NCBI GenBank assembly: GCA_903919165.1
Contig: CAIXHJ010000286.1
Coordinates: forward strand, 1-9,441
Source of the DNA: an uncultured Holophagaceae bacterium
GTDB taxonomy: Bacteria > Acidobacteriota > Holophagae > Holophagales > Holophagaceae
Reading direction: 5' to 3'
Length of the DNA: 9,441 nucleotides
Numbering within the stretch: the first letter of the stretch is position 1; each line of letters starts with the position of its first letter. Shown here piece after piece: positions 1 through 5,164 of the stretch. The translations under genes were made by a program, and so were the position numbers. The notes under the pieces are model-generated. The model worked only from the letters and a program-made list of their open reading frames with translations, made no database searches and was not told where the DNA came from.

Positions 1-1109
1 CCCTGGCGGTGGGTCATCGCCTGCACCACGAACGCCGGGACCTGGTGCACCAGCTGAATGCCGCACTGACGGGCCTGGCCAAGCAGCCGGCCCCTCAACG
101 GGATCCCGTGATCGGAGCGTTGCTGGATTGGATGGAGGCGGATCCTGATCTCCTTGAACTGGATCGCCTCGCCTTCCGGGATTCCCTGCGGATCCTCCAG
201 AAGCCCCTGGTCGCCGACACCACCCCCGCCGGCGTGCAATTGAACCAGCGACTGGCCCGGGATCTCAAGGAGGTCGATCGGGTGGAATCCCTGGTGGATG
301 TGGAGTACCAGCGGGTCTTCGGGGGCCCAGGAACTCCAGCCCGCGGAGGACAGCGGGACCTCTGGCAGGCCTACGTCACTGAACTCCAGCAGCGCATCCC
401 GCTGGATCCCCTCCTCCAAGGCGCGGCCATTCCCAGCCCCACCGAAAGCCTCCAGGGCAGTCGCGAGATCAACGGTACGGAGCTACCCGAGAAGGTGCTC
501 GTCCTCAGCTTCGACGATGGCCCCCATCGCGTCTACACCGAGGAGATCAAGGCCATCCTCCAGAAGGAGCAGGTGCCCGCCGTGTTCTTCGAAATCGGCC
601 GGAACCTGGGCGCCCAGGAGGCGTCGGGCCAGATCAGGCTGAGTGCCCTTGCGGCCCTGACCGAGGACTTGGTCAAGGGGGGTTATGTGGTGGGCAACCA
701 CAGCTACACCCACGCCCAGCTCAGCAAGGAGACCGGCGTCCCGCTGGACCTCGAGATCCGGGAGACGGACCAGCTGCTCCGGGCCATTCCCGGCGCGCAC
801 AGCCAGCTCTTCCGATTCCCCTACGGCGCCCGCACGGCGGTGCAGCTCCAAGTCCTGGAGTCCTACCATCTCAGGTCGGTCCTCTGGAACATCGACAGCC
901 TGGACTGGGCCGATCCCGTGCCCAGCTCGGTGGTCGACCGGGTGCTGAAGGCCATCGCTCACGAGAAGCGCGGCATCATCCTCTTCCACGACATCCATGA
1001 CCGCGCCGGCAAGGTGCTGCCGGTTCTCATCCCGAAACTCCGGGCGGAAGGCTACAGCTTCGCAGGATTGGATGCCGAGGGCGCGCTGGTGCCGGCCTCC
1101 CGGCCCTGA
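1..1109 (+). CDS. Polysaccharide deacetylase (NodB homology domain), 5'-partial
   Basis: Metal-dependent de-N-acetylase of carbohydrate esterase family 4, expected to remove acetyl groups from GlcNAc-containing polymers such as peptidoglycan or exopolysaccharide. Counting from a GTG at base 9, all five NodB motifs are visible: FDDGP at residues 168-172 (catalytic and metal Asp), HSYTH at 231-235 (two metal His), RFPYG at 269-273, the W293/D296/W300 region, and LFHD at 325-328. The domain fills about residues 162-350. Residues 1-150 look helical and charged, and I do not recognise them. The frame is open to the window edge and the GTG has no ribosome binding site, so the true start and any signal peptide probably lie upstream. 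The family call is firm; the substrate and whether it is exported are unknown. The next gene starts 76 bases later and may have its own promoter. Confidence 0.9.
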   Translation, partial: LAVGHRLHHERRDLVHQLNAALTGLAKQPAPQRDPVIGALLDWMEADPDLLELDRLAFRDSLRILQKPLVADTTPAGVQLNQRLARDLKEVDRVESLVDVEYQRVFGGPGTPARGGQRDLWQAYVTELQQRIPLDPLLQGAAIPSPTESLQGSREINGTELPEKVLVLSFDDGPHRVYTEEIKAILQKEQVPAVFFEIGRNLGAQEASGQIRLSALAALTEDLVKGGYVVGNHSYTHAQLSKETGVPLDLEIRETDQLLRAIPGAHSQLFRFPYGARTAVQLQVLESYHLRSVLWNIDSLDWADPVPSSVVDRVLKAIAHEKRGIILFHDIHDRAGKVLPVLIPKLRAEGYSFAGLDAEGALVPASRP

Positions 1110-1171
1110 GCCGGACCTGCGCCTGGATCCAAGGCTGAGGCCATTCCCCAGCGCTGGACGAAACCACGGAT

Positions 1172-1179
1172 GCTAACCT
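1172..1179 (+). promoter_or_regulatory. Possible extended -10 element, leaderless arrangement
   Basis: TGCTAACCT (from base 1171) resembles an extended -10 (TGnTAnnnT), and its last T lies six bases before the ATG at 1186. Transcription would therefore start at or next to the A of the ATG. The only purine-rich stretch before the ATG (GGGG at 1180-1183) is two bases away, too close to act as a normal Shine-Dalgarno site, which fits a leaderless mRNA. No convincing -35 box is seen. This is inference from spacing only. Confidence 0.3.
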
Positions 1180-1185
1180 GGGGAC

Positions 1186-1608
1186 ATGACGAAGTCCTAC
1201 TATGCCGGCCAGGATGTGGATGCCCCCTGCGGGCGTTGCGGCGGCGAAACGCGGCACCAGGTCCTGACAGTCACCAACGGCGTACCCGACAAGCTGATCT
1301 GCGGGAACTGCCGTTCCGTGCATAAATTCCGTTCGGCCAAACCCGAGTCCCTGCCCCGCGCCCCCCGGATCCCCGCCGCCGCCAAGTCGGGCGGTCCCCG
1401 CCCCGGATCGCTGGTCAACCGGTTTCAGCAGGCGCTGGCCGCGGAGCAGGGCGGCGCGAAAGCACAGCCCTACAAGGTGGCCCAGCACTGGGAAGAAGGC
1501 TCCTGGATGGACCATCCGACCTTCGGTCTGGGTCGCGTGCAGCGGAGGCTGGGCAAGAAGGTGGACGTGCTGTTCAAGGACGGGCTCAAGACCCTGGTCA
1601 GCGCATGA
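1186..1608 (+). CDS. Zinc-ribbon protein with PcrA/UvrD-tail-like C-terminus, unknown function
   Basis: A 140-residue soluble protein with two recognisable ends. Residues 15-42 hold paired CxxC motifs (C15/C18 and C39/C42), a typical zinc ribbon. Residues about 103-139 carry the pattern HPxFGxGxV, a short basic turn (GKKV), then VxFxxGxKxL. This pattern resembles the Tudor-like C-terminal tail of PcrA/UvrD helicases, which binds RNA polymerase, and related CarD/Mfd-type modules. A basic, Ala/Pro-rich linker (about 50-80) joins them. The combination suggests binding to RNA polymerase or nucleic acid, but that is inference from pattern and I know no named family for the whole protein. Its stop overlaps the next start (ATGA, bases 1605-1608), so it is translationally coupled to the exonuclease gene. 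The start was chosen because the zinc ribbon follows closely and no other start fits. Confidence 0.8.
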   Translation: MTKSYYAGQDVDAPCGRCGGETRHQVLTVTNGVPDKLICGNCRSVHKFRSAKPESLPRAPRIPAAAKSGGPRPGSLVNRFQQALAAEQGGAKAQPYKVAQHWEEGSWMDHPTFGLGRVQRRLGKKVDVLFKDGLKTLVSA

Positions 1609-2243
1609 CCCAGTCCCCTTTCCTCGAATCCGCCTCCCCCGCCTTGCGGGAGTTGCGGTTCGCGGTGCTGGACCTGGAGACCACGGGCGGCAGCCCTAAG
1701 GCCCGCTGGGGCAAGGACGGACGCTTCCTCCAGCCCTCGGAGATCACCGAAGTCGGCCTGGTCCAGCTGTCCGGCCCCGTGGTGGAGGAGCGCTGGTCGA
1801 GCCTAGCGTCCATCCAGGGGTTCCTGCCCGACGAGATCCAGCGCTTGACGGGCATCAACCTGCCCATGTTGGCGAGCGCGCCGTCCTGGGAGCAGGTGGC
1901 CCTGAAGATGGCGCCCAGGCTCGAAGGCCGCGTCTGGGTGGCTCATCATGCCCCCTACGACGGCAGTTTCCTCAAGGCCTGGCTGCCCGAGGGCGTGTGG
2001 GGGCGCCATCGGCTTATCTGCACCCGCCTGCTGGCCAAGAAGCTCATCCCCGAGCTGCCCCGGCGCAGCCTCGCCGAGCTCTGCGACTTCCTCGGCATCA
2101 CCAACACCCGCGCCCACCGCGCCCTCCAGGACGCCGAAGCCACCGCGGAGGCCCTTCAGCACCTCCTCCAGCGCGCCGAGGATCAGGGCCTGGACGGCGA
2201 AGCCTTCCTCGCCATCGGTGAAGTTCCCTGGGGCAAGGTGTAA
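1605..2243 (+). CDS. DnaQ-like DEDDh 3'-5' exonuclease
   Basis: Exonuclease of the RNase T/DnaQ superfamily, which removes 3' nucleotides from DNA or RNA using two metal ions. All five catalytic residues are in place: D23 and E25 in VLDLETTG (Exo I), D119 in HHAPYD (Exo II), and H171 and D176 in HRALQDAEAT (Exo III, DEDDh type). The 212-residue protein is a stand-alone exonuclease domain, about the size of DNA polymerase III epsilon without its C-terminal alpha-binding segment, with a short insertion after Exo I (residues about 30-45). It could be a proofreading subunit or a repair or RNA-trimming exonuclease; sequence alone does not decide. The ATG overlaps the stop of the zinc-ribbon gene by four bases and has no separate Shine-Dalgarno site, so translation is probably coupled. 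Confidence 0.88.
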   Translation: MTQSPFLESASPALRELRFAVLDLETTGGSPKARWGKDGRFLQPSEITEVGLVQLSGPVVEERWSSLASIQGFLPDEIQRLTGINLPMLASAPSWEQVALKMAPRLEGRVWVAHHAPYDGSFLKAWLPEGVWGRHRLICTRLLAKKLIPELPRRSLAELCDFLGITNTRAHRALQDAEATAEALQHLLQRAEDQGLDGEAFLAIGEVPWGKV

Positions 2244-2259
2244 TGGCCCCTGGGCGGCA

Positions 2260-2280
2260 GACTGAACACTGAGGACTGAC
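2260..2280 (+). repeat. Three tandem 7-base repeats placing TGA in all three frames
   Basis: Three copies of nACTGAn lie end to end in the 42-base gap between the exonuclease and the next gene. Because the period is seven, the TGA triplets at 2263, 2270 and 2277 fall in the three different forward frames. The third unit also overlaps GAGGA (2271-2275), the likely ribosome binding site of the following gene. It may be chance or a simple spacer that stops stray translation before the next start. Confidence 0.6.
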
Positions 2281-2285
2281 ACCCC

Positions 2286-2855
2286 ATGGATCTCGCCCGT
2301 TTCCTCGATCTCGTTCGCACCCAGGGCTGGCAGGGCTGGTCCCTGTGGGCGGTGCTGCTGGCCCAGGCGCTGCTCTGGGTGGGGCTGGTGCGCCTGCATT
2401 TCTCCCTCCAGCGGGAGGAGGCCCCCTGGGAGGAGTGCATCGGCAAGATCCGTTCGGCCTTCCTGCGCAAGGTCAACGGCGATGAGGAGATCCAGGAGTT
2501 GAAGGTGCATCGCTACGCGCCCCTGGTGGACCAGTTAGTAGCCCTGCACTTCGCCGAGGAGAAGGCCGACCGCTTCGACCGCTGGCTCCTGCTGCGCTGG
2601 AAAGTCAAAGAGGGCCTGCGCCCCTACTGGTTCCGCTGGGGTTACCTGATCATCGCCTTCGGGGCCGTGGTGTGGTACCTGCAAGGCCTGCGCCTGGACC
2701 TGGGCACGGACATCCTCAAACGCACCCCCGTGGACCCTCGCCTGCTCTGGGTCTGGCTGGGCTACGCCATGATCCTGGCCTGGAAGATCGTCCGCATCCA
2801 CGGCAACCTCGAGCGGGTCCAGCGCAGCCTGCTGCTGCCGCGGCGGGACGAGTGA
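2286..2855 (+). CDS. Three-helix membrane protein of unknown function
   Basis: A 189-residue protein that I do not recognise. Three hydrophobic segments are likely transmembrane helices: residues about 17-38, 118-134 and 153-169. Between the first and second lies a charged, soluble stretch of about 75 residues with a single cysteine (C51), and the C-terminus is basic (KIVRIHGNLERVQRS). By the positive-inside rule the central loop and C-terminus may face different sides, but this is not clear. No catalytic motif is visible. GAGGA at 2271-2275, ten bases before the ATG, serves as ribosome binding site. The stop overlaps the GTG start of the YraN-like gene (GTGA at 2852-2855), so both belong to one operon with the exonuclease and zinc-ribbon genes. 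Composition matches its neighbours. It is certainly a gene; its role is unknown. Confidence 0.75.
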   Translation: MDLARFLDLVRTQGWQGWSLWAVLLAQALLWVGLVRLHFSLQREEAPWEECIGKIRSAFLRKVNGDEEIQELKVHRYAPLVDQLVALHFAEEKADRFDRWLLLRWKVKEGLRPYWFRWGYLIIAFGAVVWYLQGLRLDLGTDILKRTPVDPRLLWVWLGYAMILAWKIVRIHGNLERVQRSLLLPRRDE

Positions 2856-3235
2856 CCCATTCCCGGCGCGGTGCGGCGGCCCGCCGGCTGGGCCTCCGCG
2901 CCGAGCGCTTGACGGTCTGGCTGCTCTGGGCCCGGGGCTGGGACCTGGTGGCCTGGCGCCAGAAACTGGGCCGCTGGGAACTGGACCTGCTTGTAAGTCG
3001 GGGTCCCGAGCTGCGTCTGCTGGAGGTGAAGGCCCGGCGGCCCGGGGCCTGGGTGGGCGCGGACACGGCCCTGGAGCCCGAACAGCGCCTCCGCCTCCAG
3101 CGGGCGCTGCGCACTTGGCTGGACCGGGTTCCCTGGCCCGGGGACGTCACGTTCCAGCGGGTGAGCTGGGCCGGCTTCCGGTGCCGGTTCCACCCCCCGG
3201 AACGGTGGGACGGGTTGAAGATCAGGCGGGATTAG
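2852..3235 (+). CDS. YraN/UPF0102 family nuclease-like protein
   Basis: Small protein with the restriction-endonuclease-like fold of the UPF0102/YraN family, widespread in bacteria and often near DNA-processing genes; its role is not well established. With the GTG start it has 127 residues, the usual family length of about 120. The active-site pattern is present: E18 in the first helix (RAERL), then E43 and D45 in GRWELDLLV, and E58-V-K60 (ExK) in LRLLEVKAR. In most members the start of this motif reads GEIDLI, so ELDLL is a mild variant. I chose the GTG at 2852 because it overlaps the upstream stop as GTGA and gives a normal N-terminus (SRRGAAARRLGLRAERL). No ATG exists in a sensible place, and an earlier start would run far into the membrane-protein gene. 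It closes the four-gene run. Confidence 0.82.
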   Translation: MTHSRRGAAARRLGLRAERLTVWLLWARGWDLVAWRQKLGRWELDLLVSRGPELRLLEVKARRPGAWVGADTALEPEQRLRLQRALRTWLDRVPWPGDVTFQRVSWAGFRCRFHPPERWDGLKIRRD

Positions 3236-3254
3236 CTGACAGCCGACAGGCTGC

Positions 3255-3271
3255 TTGGCACGACCCTCGCT
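3255..3271 (+). promoter_or_regulatory. Sigma-54 (-24/-12) promoter for flhG-fliA
   Basis: TTGGCACG-N4-TCGCT closely matches the RpoN consensus YTGGCACG-N4-TTGCW, with a single mismatch (C for T) in the -12 box. GG (3257-3258) and GC (3269-3270) are separated by exactly ten bases, the strictly required spacing. The expected transcription start is near 3282. Sigma-54 control of flhF/flhG/fliA operons is established in polarly flagellated bacteria, so the location supports the call. It would need an activating enhancer-binding protein such as an FlrC/FleQ-type regulator, which is not in this window. I see no clear enhancer site in the short upstream gap. Confidence 0.75.
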
Positions 3272-3293
3272 CCGCTTCCCGGTGGGTGTCGAT

Positions 3294-3380
3294 ATGTTGA
3301 CCTTCCTGGACCGCCAGCTTCCATGGATGGGCCAGGTGGCCAACCTCTTCTTGCCTGTCCCCGTGAAGGAGGCCCAATGA
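3294..3380 (+). CDS. Possible 28-residue leader ORF coupled to flhG
   Basis: An ATG at 3294 opens a 28-codon frame (MLTFLDRQLPWMG...) whose TGA (3378-3380) overlaps the flhG ATG as ATGA. GGTGGG at 3281-3286 could act as its ribosome binding site, though it would sit at the very 5' end of a transcript from the sigma-54 promoter. The flhG Shine-Dalgarno site lies inside this ORF, so its translation could influence flhG initiation. The peptide resembles nothing I know, and the frame could be open by chance. Confidence 0.35.
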   Translation: MLTFLDRQLPWMGQVANLFLPVPVKEAQ

Positions 3381-4246
3381 GCAGTGAGCAGGCATCCCGA
3401 CTCCGCTCCACCGCCCAGGGGCAACCTCCCGAGGCGGCCCTGTTCGCCTCCCGCGTGGTGGCCATCACCTCCGGCAAGGGGGGAGTCGGCAAGACGAACG
3501 TTGTGGCTGGACTGGCCCTCGCGCTGGCCCAACAGGGTCAGCGCGTGGTGGTCATGGATGCGGATTTCGGTCTGGCGAATCTCGACATCCTCCTGGGCCT
3601 GTCGCCGAAGTACACCCTGGAGCACGTCCTCCGGGGCGAGAAGGTGATCGAGGAGATCCTGCTCGATGGCCCCATGGGCATCCGCATCATTCCCGCCAGC
3701 AGCGGCATCCAGGAACTGACCCGTCTCGACACCATGAGCGAGCTGCGACTGGTCCAGGGGCTGCAGAGGGTCGCGGAAACCGCCGATTGGTTGCTGATCG
3801 ACACCGCCGCTGGCATCCATGATTCGGTCCTGAAGCTCCTGATGGCGGCCCAGGAGGTCGTCCTGGTCGCCACTCCCGAACCCACGAGCCTGGTGGATGC
3901 CTACGCCATGGTGAAGGTCCTGCATCTGCGCGAGGCCACCAAGCCCCTGTGGCTGCTGGTGAACAATGGCCAAAGTGCGGGGGAGGCCCAGGAGACGGTG
4001 GACCAGTTGCAGGCCGTGACCGAGCGATTCCTTGGCAAGCAGCTCAGGGTGCTGGGCATGATCCCCAGTGATCCTCACATTCTCCAAGCCGTGCGGCTGC
4101 AGAGATGCGTGGTGGATCTCTTCCCCGAGAGCCCGGCCACCCAGGCCTTCCATGCCCTCGCCCGCCAGTTGCTGGGACAGGGGTCCTTGCAGCCCGATGG
4201 TTTTGCGTCATTCTGGCGACAGTTGGCCTCCGACGATTCCATTTAG
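3377..4246 (+). CDS. flhG: FlhG (FleN/YlxH), MinD-like flagellar number ATPase
   Basis: MinD/ParA-family ATPase that limits flagellar number and helps place flagella, working with the GTPase FlhF at the cytoplasmic membrane. Counted from the ATG at 3377 it has 289 residues, the usual family length. Visible motifs: EQASRLR (4-10), matching the N-terminal DQAxxLR activator helix by which FlhG stimulates FlhF; a deviant Walker A SGKGGVGKT (32-40) with signature K34 and K39; DADFGLANLD (61-70); Walker B LLIDTAAG (139-146). The last residues (FASFWRQLAS) could form the membrane-targeting amphipathic helix. This start was chosen over an in-frame ATG at 3323 because AAGGAGG (3366-3372) precedes it and the EQAxxLR motif then begins the protein. 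fliA follows after eight bases. The expected partner gene flhF is absent from the window. Confidence 0.9.
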   Translation: MSSEQASRLRSTAQGQPPEAALFASRVVAITSGKGGVGKTNVVAGLALALAQQGQRVVVMDADFGLANLDILLGLSPKYTLEHVLRGEKVIEEILLDGPMGIRIIPASSGIQELTRLDTMSELRLVQGLQRVAETADWLLIDTAAGIHDSVLKLLMAAQEVVLVATPEPTSLVDAYAMVKVLHLREATKPLWLLVNNGQSAGEAQETVDQLQAVTERFLGKQLRVLGMIPSDPHILQAVRLQRCVVDLFPESPATQAFHALARQLLGQGSLQPDGFASFWRQLASDDSI

Positions 4247-4254
4247 GATCCTGC

Positions 4255-5025
4255 ATGCCCCCGACTCCGGACAAGTCTGCCGAACTCGAATCCACGGAAC
4301 CGCCGGAACCCTTTGACCGCGACAACCGCGAGCAAATCATCAAGGACTATGTGCCACTGGTGAAATTCGTGGCCTACCGCATCGCCTCGCACCTGCCTTC
4401 GCATGTGGAACTGGATGACCTCATCAACAGCGGCATCCTCGGCCTCATGGATGCCATCGAGAAATTCGAGCCGGCCCGCAACATCAAGTTCAAGACCTAC
4501 GCGGAGCTGAGGGTCAAGGGCGCCATCCTCGACAATCTGAGGGACCTGGACTGGGTGCCCCGTAGCCTGCGCCGGAAGAAAAAGGACATCGAAGGCGCCT
4601 ACCACCTGCTCGGACAGCAGACGGGACGGGCAGCCGCGGACGAGGAGGTGGCTCTCCATCTGGGCATTCCCCTTGAGGAACTGCACAAGAACCTCGACGA
4701 CCTGAAAGGCGTCACCCTGGGGACCTTCGTGGAGGTGGGTGAGGACGGCGAGGGCACAAGCCTCATCAGCTTCGTCCCTGACCCGGATGCGGAGGATCCC
4801 AGCCAGACCTTCCATGCCTCGGAGGTCAAGGAGATCCTCCGGGACGCCATGGAGGTCCTGCCCAAGAAGGAAAAGTTCGTGGTCCAGCTCTATTACTTCG
4901 ATGAGTTGACCATGAGGGAGATCGGCACGCTCCTGAACATCACCGAGTCCCGGGTATCCCAATTGCATACCAAGGCCATGTTGCGCCTCCAGGGCAAGCT
5001 CCTGGAAAAGCACATCGAAGGGTGA
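4255..5025 (+). CDS. fliA: FliA, sigma-28 factor for late flagellar genes
   Basis: RNA polymerase sigma factor of the FliA/WhiG type, which directs transcription of late flagellar and chemotaxis genes and is normally held by the anti-sigma factor FlgM until the hook is complete. From the ATG at 4255 it has 256 residues. Region 2 spans about 26-103 (DYVPLVKFVAYRIA, then DDLINSGILGLMDAIEKF and the DNA-melting and -10 segment TYAELRVKGAILDNLRDLDW), region 3 about 105-165, and region 4 about 196-250 with the helix-turn-helix TMREIGTLLNITESRVSQLH. An upstream in-frame ATG at 4105 lies deep inside flhG and is rejected. Only a weak AGGA (4245-4248) precedes the start, so translation is probably coupled to flhG, which ends eight bases earlier. 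Expression would come from the sigma-54 promoter upstream of flhG. No flgM is seen here. Confidence 0.92.
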   Translation: MPPTPDKSAELESTEPPEPFDRDNREQIIKDYVPLVKFVAYRIASHLPSHVELDDLINSGILGLMDAIEKFEPARNIKFKTYAELRVKGAILDNLRDLDWVPRSLRRKKKDIEGAYHLLGQQTGRAAADEEVALHLGIPLEELHKNLDDLKGVTLGTFVEVGEDGEGTSLISFVPDPDAEDPSQTFHASEVKEILRDAMEVLPKKEKFVVQLYYFDELTMREIGTLLNITESRVSQLHTKAMLRLQGKLLEKHIEG

Positions 5026-5028
5026 CCC

Positions 5029-5151
5029 ATGGACAGGCTCCTGAGCCAAGTGGCCAATTCACCACAGGGTGTGTCCAGTGCTTCACCTCAGGGCGTGTGG
5101 GATGCACCACATTGGATCTGCCGCTTCTCCGCGTTAAGTTGGGATCTGTGA
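5029..5151 (+). CDS. Possible 40-residue ORF after fliA
   Basis: A 40-codon ORF begins three bases after the fliA stop, preceded by AAGGG at 5018-5022 (six bases from the ATG), so it could be translated with fliA. The product begins MDRLLSQVANSPQGV and contains two PQGV units close together (about residues 12-23), then a Trp/Cys-containing tail. I recognise no domain. It uses several codons rare in the neighbouring genes (TTA, TCA twice) and nearly fills the 139-base gap before glmS, which should also hold the glmS promoter. It may be a real small protein, the remnant of a flagellar gene, or chance. Confidence 0.3.
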   Translation: MDRLLSQVANSPQGVSSASPQGVWDAPHWICRFSALSWDL

Positions 5152-5164
5152 TCGGGAGCCACCC

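Noticed and set aside
1..1109. Functional link between the deacetylase and glmS as one amino-sugar pathway
   Set aside because: They are separated by seven unrelated genes with their own signals; no sequence evidence ties them together.
2672..2851. N-terminal extension of the YraN-like protein
   Set aside because: It is Pro/Arg/Ala-rich, lies inside the membrane-protein gene, and the GTG at 2852 gives a normal family length.
2762..4153. 463-codon minus-strand open frame across the YraN and flhG genes
   Set aside because: Antisense to firmly identified genes, with no domain-like sequence or ribosome binding site; long antisense frames are common in GC-rich DNA.
4105..4254. N-terminal extension of FliA from an upstream ATG
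   Set aside because: It overlaps about 140 bases of the flhG 3' end in another frame, and the FliA family begins near the ATG at 4255.
5112..5140. Promoter for glmS (TTGGAT, 17 bases, TAAGTT)
   Set aside because: Only three of six matches in each box; a promoter is expected in this gap but this one is not supported well enough to list.
5026..5164. glmS ribozyme/riboswitch
   Set aside because: The space before glmS is short and shows no recognisable ribozyme core or cleavage-site context.
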